Origin: Reyranella sp.
GTDB taxonomy: Bacteria > Pseudomonadota > Alphaproteobacteria > Reyranellales > Reyranellaceae
Assembly: GCF_030651995.1 (NCBI RefSeq)
Contig: NZ_JAUSBN010000055.1
Coordinates: 1-64,000, forward strand
Length of the DNA: 64,000 nt
Reading direction: 5' to 3'
The position numbers and the translations under genes were made by a program. Below, piece by piece: positions 43,571-52,763 of this stretch. The notes beneath the pieces are model-generated. The model did not search any database and had not been told where the DNA came from. It was given only the letters and a program-made list of their open reading frames with translations. Position 1 is the first letter of the stretch; every line of letters starts with the position of its first letter.

Positions 43571-44590
43571 ATGTCGCGTCCCTTCCGCCTTTCCGTCCTC
43601 GACCAGTCGATCGCCGTCTCTGGTCGGCCGCAGGACCAGTCGATCCGAAACACCGTGTCGCTCGCCAAGCACTGCGAGGCGCTGGGCTACGAGCGCTTCT
43701 GGGTGTCGGAGCATCACAACCATCCGACCATCGTCGGAACCGCGCCCGAGATCGTGATGGCGGCGATCGCCGCCACCACCGAGCGCATCCGGATCGGCAG
43801 CGCGGGAATCATGCTGCCGCACTATTCGCCGTTCAAAGTCGCCGAGGTCTTCCGCGTGCTCGAGGCCCTGGCGCCGGGGCGCATCGACATGGGCCTCGGC
43901 CGTGCGCCGGGATCCGACGGCCGCACCGCCTTCGCGCTCAATCCCGCGGCCAACGAACGGCCCGAGCACTTCCCCGCCGACGTGCGCGACCTCATCGCCT
44001 GGGTGAACAACGAGCCGCTGATCGAGCGCCATCCCTTCGGAACGGTGAAGGCCTTTCCCCAGAGCCCGACCGCGCCCGAGGTCTGGATCCTGGGCAGCTC
44101 CGATTATGGCGCGCAGGTCGCGGCCCTGTTCGGCCTGCCCTATTGCTATGCCTGGTTCTTCAGCGACGGGGCCGGCGGCGAGCGCGCCATCGACCTCTAC
44201 AAGCGGACCTATCGCCCCAGCGCGCGCCATCCCGAGCCCCATTCCGCCCTCTGCGTCTGGGCGCTGGCCGCCGAGACGATGGAGAAGGCGCAATATCACT
44301 TCACGTCGCGGGCGCTGAGCCGCATCAACCGCGACAAGAACATCCTGGGTCCGTTGCTGCCGCCCGACGAGGCGGCGCAGGCGCCGCTCACCGCCTACGA
44401 GACGGCGAAGATCGAACAGTTCCGCAAGGATTCCTTCGTCGGCACCGGCCCCGAAGTCGCGGCCCGCATCACCGAATTGAAGGAGCGCGTCGGCGTCGAC
44501 GAGATGGCCGTCGTCACCTGGACCCACGACGAGCAGGTCCGCCGTGACAGCTACACCGAACTCGCCAAGGCCTACGGCTTCGCGCCGTAG
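43571..44590 (+). CDS. LLM-class flavin-dependent oxidoreductase
   Basis: This 339-residue luciferase-like flavin enzyme shows YERFWVSEHHNHPTIVGTAP at strand 2, IRIGSAGIMLPHYSPFKVAE and RIDMGLGRAPGSD, all standard for the MsnO8/alkanal monooxygenase-like group. It starts 23 bases after the family 3 receptor gene and may be co-transcribed. FMN and a reductase partner are expected. The substrate is unknown. Confidence 0.92.
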   Translation: MSRPFRLSVLDQSIAVSGRPQDQSIRNTVSLAKHCEALGYERFWVSEHHNHPTIVGTAPEIVMAAIAATTERIRIGSAGIMLPHYSPFKVAEVFRVLEALAPGRIDMGLGRAPGSDGRTAFALNPAANERPEHFPADVRDLIAWVNNEPLIERHPFGTVKAFPQSPTAPEVWILGSSDYGAQVAALFGLPYCYAWFFSDGAGGERAIDLYKRTYRPSARHPEPHSALCVWALAAETMEKAQYHFTSRALSRINRDKNILGPLLPPDEAAQAPLTAYETAKIEQFRKDSFVGTGPEVAARITELKERVGVDEMAVVTWTHDEQVRRDSYTELAKAYGFAP

Positions 44591-44614
44591 GCGACAGTTC
44601 TTTCAGACCACAAG

Positions 44615-44724
44615 ACCTCATCCTGAGGAGGCCCGAAGGGCCGTCTCGAAGGATAGGCAACAGGCACGGTGCTCGTGCCCATGCTTCGAGACGCGCTCCT
44701 GCGGAGCACTCCTCAGCATGAGGT
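44615..44724. repeat. Imperfect palindrome, family B
   Basis: The left arm starts ACCTCATCCTGAGGAG and passes through GTCTCGAAGGAT; the right arm is its near reverse complement (ATGCTTCGAGAC to CTCAGCATGAGGT). A central hairpin GGCACG-N5-CGTGCC (44663-44679) and small stems within each arm give a cruciform shape. The CCTCATCCTGAGGAG core is a dispersed repeat known from Rhizobiales genomes. It lies between the LLM gene and the convergent unrecognised gene. Confidence 0.88.
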
Positions 44725-44757
44725 TGATATTGTTAGATGGAACGTCCTTGAAAGACG

Positions 44758-45339
44758 CTACCGCTGTTCCGTCCAGCTTTCGGAGAAGGCCAGCGCAGAG
44801 GTGCTGAAGGGACGGCCCTCGCGTTCGCGCGGCCACGGCTTGCCGCGGGCCTGCTGGCCGTTCAGCGTCAGGCGGCCGGAGAGCGCCGGCACGAGCACGG
44901 TGCAGACACCGTAGGGGCGCGGGTTCGGCTCCTTGTTGGGCTCGGTGTGGATCAGCAGCGGATCGCCGATATCGTGCCAGGTGAGCGCGATCTCGGCGTC
45001 GGCCGCCGACACATACTCGGTCCAGAAGTAGCGAGGGTCGCCGGACTTGCTGAAGTCGGCATCGATCACCGGGATCGACAAGTCCTTCAGCTCGGGATTG
45101 AGCATCCCCTGCACGGTCTGCTGCAGCCAGCGCGCCATGGCGATATTGTCGGAATAGATCCGCCAGTGGCCGTGCGTCAGCTCGCTCTTGAGATAGAGCA
45201 CGTGCCCCGGCCCGGCCGGGCAGAAGAGGATCCGCCAGTAGCTGGCGTCCGTTGAATTGGGATCGCCGTCCTTCTCGCTGAGGCGAAGGAACGGGTTCTC
45301 GCCGGTCAGGACGACGCGGTGCGGGTCGGCGGCGCTCAT
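44758..45339 (-). CDS. Unrecognised conserved-looking protein, 193 residues
   Basis: I do not recognise this protein. It has no signal peptide or membrane helix, many aromatic residues (ASYWRILFCPAGPGHVLYLK, HGHWRIYSDNIAMARWLQQT) and a soluble alpha/beta appearance. The start has GGGGAGAGAAG directly upstream, and codon use matches its neighbours, so it is a real gene. It is divergent from the large secreted protein gene. Confidence 0.7.
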   Translation of the reverse strand: MSAADPHRVVLTGENPFLRLSEKDGDPNSTDASYWRILFCPAGPGHVLYLKSELTHGHWRIYSDNIAMARWLQQTVQGMLNPELKDLSIPVIDADFSKSGDPRYFWTEYVSAADAEIALTWHDIGDPLLIHTEPNKEPNPRPYGVCTVLVPALSGRLTLNGQQARGKPWPREREGRPFSTSALAFSESWTEQR

Positions 45340-45424
45340 CTTCTCTCCCCCATGTTTCGCTCGAGGCGCGCAACCGGGATGTCGGCTGGGCGTTCACGAG
45401 ACCCAGCCTAGCAGGAGGTCCCGT

Positions 45425-47599
45425 ATGGGCGAAGTGTTTGGACGCACGACGATGAAGCTTCTGGCGGGTTTCGTCGGAGCTTCCCTGATCACCTGCACCG
45501 TCTTCGCGCAGATGCAGAATGACCCGCCGGGCCGCGTGGGCCGTCTCGCCTTCGTGGAGGGTACCGTTTCGTTCCACGATAACGAGGACAACGGCTGGAC
45601 GAAGGCCGTCGTCAACACGCCCCTGACGACGGGCGACGCCCTCTGGACCGAGCCCAATTCACGCAGCGAAGTCTCGCTGGCCGGCACGCGCATCCGCATG
45701 GACGGCTCCACCGAACTCGACATGTCGCAGATCGACGACAGCGTGGTGCGACTGCAGCTGGCGCAGGGCCGGGTCGACGTGAAGACGACCACCCAGATGG
45801 ACTCCACGCAGCCCTATGAGATCGTGACCCCGCGAGGCACGATCACACTGCAGCAGCAGGGCGACTACTATGTCGAGGCCGGCTCGCAGGAGGACCCGAC
45901 GCGCCTCGGTGTGCGTGTCGGCGCGGCGCAGATCCAGGGCCTGAACGGTCAGACTCTGGCCGTGCGGCCGGGTGAAGTCGGCGAAGTCTACGGCGACGGC
46001 ACTTCGATGCAGCTCAAGACCGTGCGTGCCGCCCCACCGGCCCCTGCCGCCTCGTGGGCTGTCCGCGACAAGCAGGTGGTCTACGATCAGCAGCCTGAGT
46101 ACCTGCCCGTCGGCATGACCGGCTACGAGGACCTCAACGGCTACGGCGACTGGGTCAACGATGGCAGCTACGGCCAGGTCTGGGTGCCGCGTTCGACGCC
46201 GGCCGGCTGGGCCCCGTATCGCACCGGCCACTGGTCCTATGTGAAGCCGTGGGGCTGGACCTGGATCGACGAGCAGCCCTGGGGCTTCGCGCCCTATCAC
46301 TACGGCCGCTGGGCCAACAGCAACAATCGCTGGGTCTGGGTGCCGCCGCAGCGCGAGCAACGGCCGGTCTACGCGCCGGCGCTGGTCGCCTTTGTGGGCG
46401 GCCTGGAGCTGGCGGCGCAGCTCGGCAGCCAGGGCCGCGATAGCGGACCGGTCGGATGGTTCCCGCTGGGACCGCGCGAAGCCTATGTCCCGCCCTATTC
46501 CACGAATCGCGACTATTACCAGCGCATCAACCGCGCGGCGCGTATCCAGGACCGCGATCTGGAGGATCGCTGGCAGCGCGCGCAACGCCGCGAGGCCTAC
46601 GTCGCGGGCCAGAACTCCGTCCTGGCCAACCAGCGTTTCGCAACCGTCGTGCCCTCGCAGGCCTTCGTGCGCTCGCAGCCGGTCCAGCGCGCCGCCATGA
46701 AGGTCACGGCCGACCAGATCGCGAAGGCCGCCGTCGCGCCTGTCTCCGCACCACCCGCCCCGACCGCGTCCATCGCCGGCGCGGCCGGTGCCAAGACAAC
46801 CGCGAAGCCGGCGGACGACAAGTCGTCGCCCGAGGCGAAGGGCCAGGCAGAAGCAAGGACCAAGGCGGGGGACGGCGCGGCGTCGAAGACCGCCGTCGGG
46901 GACATGCAGACCCTCGCCAGGCCCGAGGCTGAGGAAACCGAGAAGAAGGCAGCCGCGCCGGGCCCCAAGATCGCCTCGACCGACAGCAAGGCAACGATGA
47001 CGACCGGCGATAAGGCTGTCCCCAGGACGGCCAAGCCCGCCACGCCGCCCCTGCAGCCACGTCAGGGTGCAGCCCCGCCGGTGCTCAAGGAGACGGACAA
47101 GACGAGGCCGGAGCAGGCGAAGCAGGAGCCGGGTAAGCCGGCCGCCCCGCCGCAGAAGCAGGCAACACCTGCGCCGCCCAAGCCCGCCGTTGCCTCTCCC
47201 GACCCGTCACCGGCCAAGCGCGATGACACGAAGCAGGACGAGCCGAAGCAGGCGGCCCCCTCTTCGGGGAAACCGGGCGAGCCGCAATCGCGTCAGGACG
47301 AGCGCAAGCAGGCGACTCCGGATCAGCAGAAGCCGAACGCCGCGCCGCAGCCGAAGCAGGACGAGCCGAAACAGGCCAAGCCTGCTCAGCAGCAGCAGCC
47401 CGCCTCAACTTCGCAGCCGCGCCAGGAGGAGCCCCGAGAGGCTGCTCCGCAGCGTGCCGCGAAGCCCGAGGCTGCACCCAGCCAGGAAGCGCCGCGTCAG
47501 GCCACCCCCGCTCCGGCCCCCCAGCCGAGCGCCGAGCCGCAACAACAGCAGCAGCCTCCGCGCAATGACAACGATAACAAGAAGGACGACAAGAAGTAG
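45425..47599 (+). CDS. Secreted DUF6600/FecR-like protein with Pro/Gln/Lys tail
   Basis: This 724-residue exported protein has a signal peptide ending near residue 29 (TCTVFAQ), a FecR-like beta region at about 38-200 (LAFVEGTVSF, DALWTEPNSRSEVSLAGTRI), and a tryptophan-rich DUF6600-like region at about 238-310 (GQVWVPRS, GWAPYRTGHW, YVKPWGWTWIDEQPWGFAPY, YHYGRW). After about residue 480 it is a low-complexity tail rich in Pro, Gln, Lys, Ala, with repeats such as QDEPKQA, ending DNDNKKDDKK. The start has AGGAGG 6 bases upstream. It is probably envelope-associated; the function is not known. Confidence 0.85.
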   Translation: MGEVFGRTTMKLLAGFVGASLITCTVFAQMQNDPPGRVGRLAFVEGTVSFHDNEDNGWTKAVVNTPLTTGDALWTEPNSRSEVSLAGTRIRMDGSTELDMSQIDDSVVRLQLAQGRVDVKTTTQMDSTQPYEIVTPRGTITLQQQGDYYVEAGSQEDPTRLGVRVGAAQIQGLNGQTLAVRPGEVGEVYGDGTSMQLKTVRAAPPAPAASWAVRDKQVVYDQQPEYLPVGMTGYEDLNGYGDWVNDGSYGQVWVPRSTPAGWAPYRTGHWSYVKPWGWTWIDEQPWGFAPYHYGRWANSNNRWVWVPPQREQRPVYAPALVAFVGGLELAAQLGSQGRDSGPVGWFPLGPREAYVPPYSTNRDYYQRINRAARIQDRDLEDRWQRAQRREAYVAGQNSVLANQRFATVVPSQAFVRSQPVQRAAMKVTADQIAKAAVAPVSAPPAPTASIAGAAGAKTTAKPADDKSSPEAKGQAEARTKAGDGAASKTAVGDMQTLARPEAEETEKKAAAPGPKIASTDSKATMTTGDKAVPRTAKPATPPLQPRQGAAPPVLKETDKTRPEQAKQEPGKPAAPPQKQATPAPPKPAVASPDPSPAKRDDTKQDEPKQAAPSSGKPGEPQSRQDERKQATPDQQKPNAAPQPKQDEPKQAKPAQQQQPASTSQPRQEEPREAAPQRAAKPEAAPSQEAPRQATPAPAPQPSAEPQQQQQPPRNDNDNKKDDKK

Positions 47600-47608
47600 T
47601 CGTCCTTC
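47581..47608. terminator. Hairpin spanning the stop codon of the DUF6600-like gene
   Basis: A perfect 10-base inverted repeat GAAGGACGAC/GTCGTCCTTC (47581-47590, 47599-47608) flanks an 8-base loop and includes the end of the TAG stop (47597-47599). There is no T run. It lies between two convergent genes and may serve as a 3' end or stability structure. Confidence 0.55.
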
Positions 47609-47620
47609 AGGGGCCGAGGC

Positions 47621-48589
47621 CTACAGAACCTGGTTGCGGAGCGTCGCCTCGCCCCGCCACAGGCGGTCGAGGTTCTCGATCAGGATGTCGATGACGTTGT
47701 CTTCGTAGGCGCGTGTCTCGCCGGCGGTGTGCGGCGTGATGAAGACATTGGGCATCGTCCAGAGCGGCGATGCCGCCGTCAGCGGCTCCTCCGCGGTGAC
47801 GTCGAGCGCCGCCGCCCAGATCTTGTTGCCTTCCATGGTGGCGACCAGCGCCGCCTCATCCGCGACCTTGCCACGCGCGACGTTCACGAAAACCGACGAA
47901 GGCTTCATCGCCGCGAAAGCCGCCGCACTCATCAGACCGGTGGTCTCTGGCGTGAGCGCGCAGGTCAGCGCCACGATGTCGGCCTGCGGGACCAGCTTCA
48001 CCAGATCGCCCATGCCATGGATCTCGTCGGCGCCATTGGTGCCGGCCTTTGGGTCGCGGCGGATGCCGATCACCTTCATGTCGAAGGCCTTGGCGAGCTT
48101 GGCGAGATGGCTGCCGATGCGGCCCATGCCGACGACCAGGAGCGTCTTGCCGCCCAGTTCGTCCTCGCGCTGGGTGAGGTCGCCCAGCATGCCGCGCCAC
48201 ACCTTCTTGTGCTGGTTGTCGCGGGCCTCGGGCAGGCGGCGGTAGACGGCGAGGATCAGCGCCAACGCATGTTCGGCCACGGCGCGGGCGTTCACGCCGG
48301 CCGCGCTCGCCAGGCGGATGCCCTTGGCGCCCAGCAATTCCTTGGAATACTGGTCCATGCCGGAGCTGATCGACTGGACGAACTTGAGCCTCGTGGCATG
48401 GGGAACGATGTCGTTCTTCCACATGCCCGAGACCGAGACGACATCGGCCTCGCCGATCCGCTGCACGAACTCGTCATAGCTGCGGACCTGGAAGCTGTTG
48501 ATGCCGGTATTCCGGGCGTCGAACCGCGCCTTCATCTGGTATGCCGCATGCGCGAAGCAGATTGTCAGCCTATCTCGTGTCGGAAACAT
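47621..48589 (-). CDS. D-2-hydroxyacid dehydrogenase family protein
   Basis: This 322-residue NAD-dependent dehydrogenase has the nucleotide loop VVGMGRIGSHLAKLAKAFDM, catalytic Arg in NVARGKVADE, Glu in TAEEPL and His in FITPHTAGE. It reduces a 2-oxoacid or oxidises a 2-hydroxyacid. It is divergent from the HpcH-like aldolase gene across 58 bases, and the two could act in one 2-oxoacid pathway. Confidence 0.92.
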   Translation of the reverse strand: MFPTRDRLTICFAHAAYQMKARFDARNTGINSFQVRSYDEFVQRIGEADVVSVSGMWKNDIVPHATRLKFVQSISSGMDQYSKELLGAKGIRLASAAGVNARAVAEHALALILAVYRRLPEARDNQHKKVWRGMLGDLTQREDELGGKTLLVVGMGRIGSHLAKLAKAFDMKVIGIRRDPKAGTNGADEIHGMGDLVKLVPQADIVALTCALTPETTGLMSAAAFAAMKPSSVFVNVARGKVADEAALVATMEGNKIWAAALDVTAEEPLTAASPLWTMPNVFITPHTAGETRAYEDNVIDILIENLDRLWRGEATLRNQVL

Positions 48590-48647
48590 GGAACTCCCCC
48601 TGCACTAGGTGCCACACTAGCGCGAACGACGACCCTGGGGGAACAAG

Positions 48648-49496
48648 ATGAGCCGCAATCCGCTTCGTGAACGTCTGAACGAGGGCAAGCCGACGCTCGG
48701 CACGCACATCCTCTCGGCCTGGCCGACCCTGGTCGAGCTGATCGGCCATTCCAAACAGTACGACTATGTGGAATTCACCGCCGAGTACGCGCCCTTCACC
48801 ATGCACGACCTCGACAATCTCGGCCGCTCGTTCGAGCTGATGGGCATGTCGGGCATGATCAAAGTCGAGCAGACCCAGTACACGCACCAGGCCATGCGGG
48901 CGATCGGCTCGGGCTTCCAGAGCGTGCTGTTCGCCGACATCCGTTCGGTCGAGGACGCCAAGGCCGCGGTCGACGCGGTGCGTGCCGAGACAACGATGGC
49001 CCAGGGGGCACGCGGCCGCGGCCGGCTGGGCGTCGGCATGCGCCGCGACGTCGGCACGGTCCGCACGGGCGGCTCGCCGGCCTATGTCGATGCGCTGAAC
49101 GAGGTCGTGATCGCCATCATGGTCGAGAAGAAGTCCTGCGTGGACGATCTCGACGCCATCCTCGACGTGCCGGGCCTCGACATGGTGCAGTTCGGTGCCT
49201 CCGATTTCTCGATGAGCATCGGCCTGACCGGGCAGGCCAACCACCCCGACGTGGTGGCGGCCGAGAAGAAAACGATCGAGACGGCGCTGAAGAAGGGCCT
49301 GCATCCCCGCGTCGAGCTGCGCGATCCCAGCCAGGCGGCCAAGTATCTCGACATGGGCGTGAAGCATTTCTGCATCGGCTGGGATGTCCGCATCCTCGCC
49401 GACTGGTGGGACACCAAGGGCGCCGAGATGCGTGGCTTGCTGGGTGGCAAGACCGAAGCGCCGGCCAAGGCGCCCGCGAAGGCCGGCAACTACTAA
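48648..49496 (+). CDS. HpcH/HpaI-like aldolase with altered active site
   Basis: This 282-residue protein has the TIM-barrel fold of 2-oxo-acid aldolases: LGTHILSAWPTLVELIG, the metal Glu in VIAIMVEKKS, and FGASDFSMSIGL with the metal Asp. However, the usual DxEH segment (catalytic His) is EFTAEYAPF, with Tyr in place of His, and the usual RP motif is replaced by KVEQTQ. It may be a different lyase. It lies 18 bases upstream of the S9 peptidase. The C-terminal 15 residues are Ala/Lys-rich. Confidence 0.8.
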   Translation: MSRNPLRERLNEGKPTLGTHILSAWPTLVELIGHSKQYDYVEFTAEYAPFTMHDLDNLGRSFELMGMSGMIKVEQTQYTHQAMRAIGSGFQSVLFADIRSVEDAKAAVDAVRAETTMAQGARGRGRLGVGMRRDVGTVRTGGSPAYVDALNEVVIAIMVEKKSCVDDLDAILDVPGLDMVQFGASDFSMSIGLTGQANHPDVVAAEKKTIETALKKGLHPRVELRDPSQAAKYLDMGVKHFCIGWDVRILADWWDTKGAEMRGLLGGKTEAPAKAPAKAGNY

Positions 49497-49514
49497 CTCC
49501 TGTGTGAGTACCGC

Positions 49515-51599
49515 ATGAAGCCACCGATCGCGCCGCGACGACCGTCGCGGCGCACCCTGCACGGCGTCACGGTCACCGACGACTATGCGTGGCTGAAGGA
49601 CGAGAAGTGGCAGGAGGTGCTGCGCGACCCGTCGCTGCTCGATCCCGACATCCGCGCCTACCTCGAGGCCGAGAATGCCTATGCCGAGGAAAGGCTCGGC
49701 CCCACGCAGGCGCTGCAGAAGGCGCTGGTCGCCGAGATGCGCGGCCGCATCAAGGAGGACGATTCCGGCGTGCCGACGCCCGATGGTCCTTTCGCCTATC
49801 TCTGGAAGTTCCGAGAGGGCGGCCAGCACCAGCAGATGGGGCGCACGCCGCGCGACGGCGGCGACATGCAAACGATCCTCGACGGCGATGCGCTCGCAAA
49901 ACAGTCGACCTATTTCAAGTTCGGCGGCACGCGGCATTCGCCGGACCATCGCCTGGAGGCGTGGAGCGCCGACCTGCTCGGCTCGGAGTTCTACACCCTG
50001 CGCGTCCGGCGCTGGGATACGGGAGAGGACCTGCCCGACACTCTGAGCGAGACGAGCGGCAGCGTCGTCTGGGGACGCGACGGCTCGTTCTTCTTCTATG
50101 TCCGGGTCGACGAGAACCATCGTCCGTTGAAGGTCTACCGGCACCGGCTGGGCACGGCGCAGGCCGACGACGTACTGGTCTACGAGGAAAAGGATGCCGG
50201 CTGGTTCACCCGCATCGGCGAAAGCGCCAGCGGCCGCTTCTGCGTCGTCTCGGGCGGTGACCACGATACGACCGAGCAATGGCTGATCGATCTCTCCTCA
50301 CCCGATGCCACGCCGCGGCTGGTCGCGCCGCGTGAAAAGGGCGTGCGCTACAGCGTGGCCGATCGCGGCGACGAGCTGTTCTTCCTCACCAACGAGGGCG
50401 ACGCCATCGATTTCAGGGTCGCGACCGCGCCGCTCGCAGCACCGGGACGCGCGAACTGGCGCGAGCTGGTGCCGCATCGACCGGGCACCTACATCCTCGA
50501 CATCGAGCTCTTCGCCGGCCATCTCGCGCGGCTGGAGCGCGCCAATGCCCTGCCCTCGATCGTGATCCGCGAACTTGCGACCGGAGAAGAACACGCGATC
50601 GCCTTCGACGAGACCGCCTATGCGCTCGACATGGTTGGCGGCTACGAATTCGACACCACCACCCTGCGCTTTGTCTATTCGTCGATGACCACGCCGTCGG
50701 AGGTCTACGACTACGATATGGCGACGCGGGAGCGGACCCTGCGCAAACGCCAGGTGATTCCCTCCGGCCACGACCCAGCCGACTACGTCACGACACGCAT
50801 CACGGCGACCGCTCACGACGGTGCCGAGGTGCGGGTTTCGCTCCTGCACCGCCGCGACCTGGTGCGCGACGGCCGCGCCCCGCTGCTGCTCTACGGCTAC
50901 GGATCCTACGGCATGTCGATGCCGGCCTCCTTCTCGGCCAACCGCCTGTCGCTGGTCGACCGCGGCTTCGTCTATGCCATCGCCCACATCCGCGGCGGCT
51001 CCGACCAGGGATGGTCGTGGTATCTCGACGGCAAGCGCGAGAAGAAGACCAACACGTTCGACGATTTCGTCGCGGCCGGTCGCGCCTTGATCGAGGCCGG
51101 GTACACGTCGGCCGGGCGCGTTGTGGGCCATGGCGGCAGCGCCGGCGGCATGCTGATGGGTGCGGTTGCCAATCGGGCGCCCGAGCTGTTCGCCGGCATC
51201 ATCGCGGAGGTGCCCTTCGTCGACGTGCTCGCGACCATGCTCGACGACAAGCTGCCGCTCACGCCGCCGGAATGGCCCGAATGGGGCAATCCGATCACCG
51301 ACGCGGCGGCCTTCAACTACATCCGCTCCTACTCGCCCTACGACAACGTAACGGCGCAGCGCTATCCGGCGATCCTGGCGATGGCGGGCCTGACCGATCC
51401 GAGGGTGACCTACTGGGAGCCCGCCAAATGGGTGGCACGGCTGCGCGCCACCATGAGTTCGGGCGGCCCGGTGATCCTGCGTACCAACATGGGCGCCGGC
51501 CACGGCGGATCGTCGGGCCGCTTCTCACGGCTAGATGAAGTGGCGATCGCCTACGCCTTCGCCCTGGACACGGTGGGACTTGCGGGAGCTGCTCCATGA
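49515..51599 (+). CDS. S9A prolyl oligopeptidase-family serine peptidase
   Basis: This 694-residue peptidase of the oligopeptidase B/prolyl oligopeptidase family has an N-terminal beta-propeller (to about residue 410) and a C-terminal alpha/beta-hydrolase domain. The catalytic triad is S542 (GHGGSAGG), D628 (GLTDPRV) and H663 (GAGHGG). No signal peptide is visible, so it is cytoplasmic. It cleaves small peptides, probably after Pro or basic residues. Its stop overlaps the next gene as ATGA (51596-51599). Confidence 0.93.
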   Translation: MKPPIAPRRPSRRTLHGVTVTDDYAWLKDEKWQEVLRDPSLLDPDIRAYLEAENAYAEERLGPTQALQKALVAEMRGRIKEDDSGVPTPDGPFAYLWKFREGGQHQQMGRTPRDGGDMQTILDGDALAKQSTYFKFGGTRHSPDHRLEAWSADLLGSEFYTLRVRRWDTGEDLPDTLSETSGSVVWGRDGSFFFYVRVDENHRPLKVYRHRLGTAQADDVLVYEEKDAGWFTRIGESASGRFCVVSGGDHDTTEQWLIDLSSPDATPRLVAPREKGVRYSVADRGDELFFLTNEGDAIDFRVATAPLAAPGRANWRELVPHRPGTYILDIELFAGHLARLERANALPSIVIRELATGEEHAIAFDETAYALDMVGGYEFDTTTLRFVYSSMTTPSEVYDYDMATRERTLRKRQVIPSGHDPADYVTTRITATAHDGAEVRVSLLHRRDLVRDGRAPLLLYGYGSYGMSMPASFSANRLSLVDRGFVYAIAHIRGGSDQGWSWYLDGKREKKTNTFDDFVAAGRALIEAGYTSAGRVVGHGGSAGGMLMGAVANRAPELFAGIIAEVPFVDVLATMLDDKLPLTPPEWPEWGNPITDAAAFNYIRSYSPYDNVTAQRYPAILAMAGLTDPRVTYWEPAKWVARLRATMSSGGPVILRTNMGAGHGGSSGRFSRLDEVAIAYAFALDTVGLAGAAP

Positions 51600-52759
51600 A
51601 GACACGCATCGACACGCTGCTGAGGGGGGCCGTTCAGCGGGGCGACGTGCCCGGCGTCACCGCGGTCGCGACCGACGTAAACGGCACGAACTACGAGGGC
51701 GGCTTCGGCAAGACGATCCTGGGCCAGGATGCCGACATGACACCCGACACCGTCGTGTGGATCGCTTCCATGACCAAGGCAGTGACCGGGGCGGTCGCGA
51801 TGCAGCAGGTCGAACGGGGAACGCTGAAGCTCGATGCGCCGGCAAAGGATGTGCTTCCGTACTTGGGCGAGGTCCAGGTGCTGGAAGGCTTCGACGCGGA
51901 AGGCAAGCCGCGCCTGCGCCAGCCCGTGCGCGACATCACCCTGCGCCATCTGCTGACACATACGGCGGGCTTCGGATACGACATCTGGAATCCCGAGATC
52001 CTGCGGTATCGCGAGGCCATGGACGTGCCGACCATTGGCAGCGGCCTCGACAAGTCGCTGACGACACCCCTGCTGTTCGAGCCCGGGGCGCGCTGGCAAT
52101 ACGGAATCGGCATCGACTGGGCCGGCAAGATGGTCGAGGCCGTCACGGGACGGAAGCTCGGCCGGGTGATGCACGACGACTTGTTTGGACCGCTCGGCAT
52201 GGACAGCACCGGCTTCCACCTCACGCCGGCGATGCGCGCCCGCATGGCCAGGATCCATCACCGCAAGGCCGACGGCAGCCTGGTCGCCGACCTGAAGCGG
52301 GAGGTCCCGCAGGAGCCCGAGTTCGAGGCGGGCGGTGGCGGCCTCTACTCGACGGCCAACGACTACCTGAAGTTCGTGCGCATGGTGCTGGACGACGGCA
52401 GGTCGGCGAGCGGCGAGCTGGTGATGACGCCCGGGACGGTCGACGCAATGGCCGCCAACGCGATGGGCGATTCGACGGTGTGCCTGCTCGAGACGGTGAT
52501 GCCGGCTTTGTCCAACGATGCCGAATTCTTCCCCGGCGTCACGAAGAAGTGGGGCCTGAGCTTCATGATCAACGACGAAGAGGCACCGACCGGCCGCTCG
52601 CCCGGGAGCCTCTCCTGGGCCGGCCTGCCCAACACCTATTACTGGATCGACCGCCGGAAGCGCCTGGGCGGCGTCTACATGACCCAGATCCTTCCTTTTG
52701 CCGACGTGAAGTCTCTGCCGCTCTTCTACGCCTTCGAGAGCGCGGTTTACGGGCGTTAG
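51596..52759 (+). CDS. Serine hydrolase of the class C beta-lactamase/esterase fold
   Basis: This 387-residue protein has the SxxK nucleophile S58-M-T-K61, a Tyr in WQYGIGIDWAG for the second motif, HLLTHTAGFGYD and a C-terminal GGVYMTQ strand. It is a paralogue in fold of the gene at 22502 but clearly diverged. It is coupled by a 4-base overlap to the S9 peptidase, so both are made together. No signal peptide is visible, favouring an esterase or aminopeptidase role. Confidence 0.9.
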   Translation: MKTRIDTLLRGAVQRGDVPGVTAVATDVNGTNYEGGFGKTILGQDADMTPDTVVWIASMTKAVTGAVAMQQVERGTLKLDAPAKDVLPYLGEVQVLEGFDAEGKPRLRQPVRDITLRHLLTHTAGFGYDIWNPEILRYREAMDVPTIGSGLDKSLTTPLLFEPGARWQYGIGIDWAGKMVEAVTGRKLGRVMHDDLFGPLGMDSTGFHLTPAMRARMARIHHRKADGSLVADLKREVPQEPEFEAGGGGLYSTANDYLKFVRMVLDDGRSASGELVMTPGTVDAMAANAMGDSTVCLLETVMPALSNDAEFFPGVTKKWGLSFMINDEEAPTGRSPGSLSWAGLPNTYYWIDRRKRLGGVYMTQILPFADVKSLPLFYAFESAVYGR

Positions 52760-52763
52760 AAAA

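Noticed and set aside
48570..50279. A minus-strand open frame of over 560 codons antisense to the aldolase and S9 peptidase
   Set aside because: Low-complexity composition and no motifs; the plus strand has catalytic residues in both genes.
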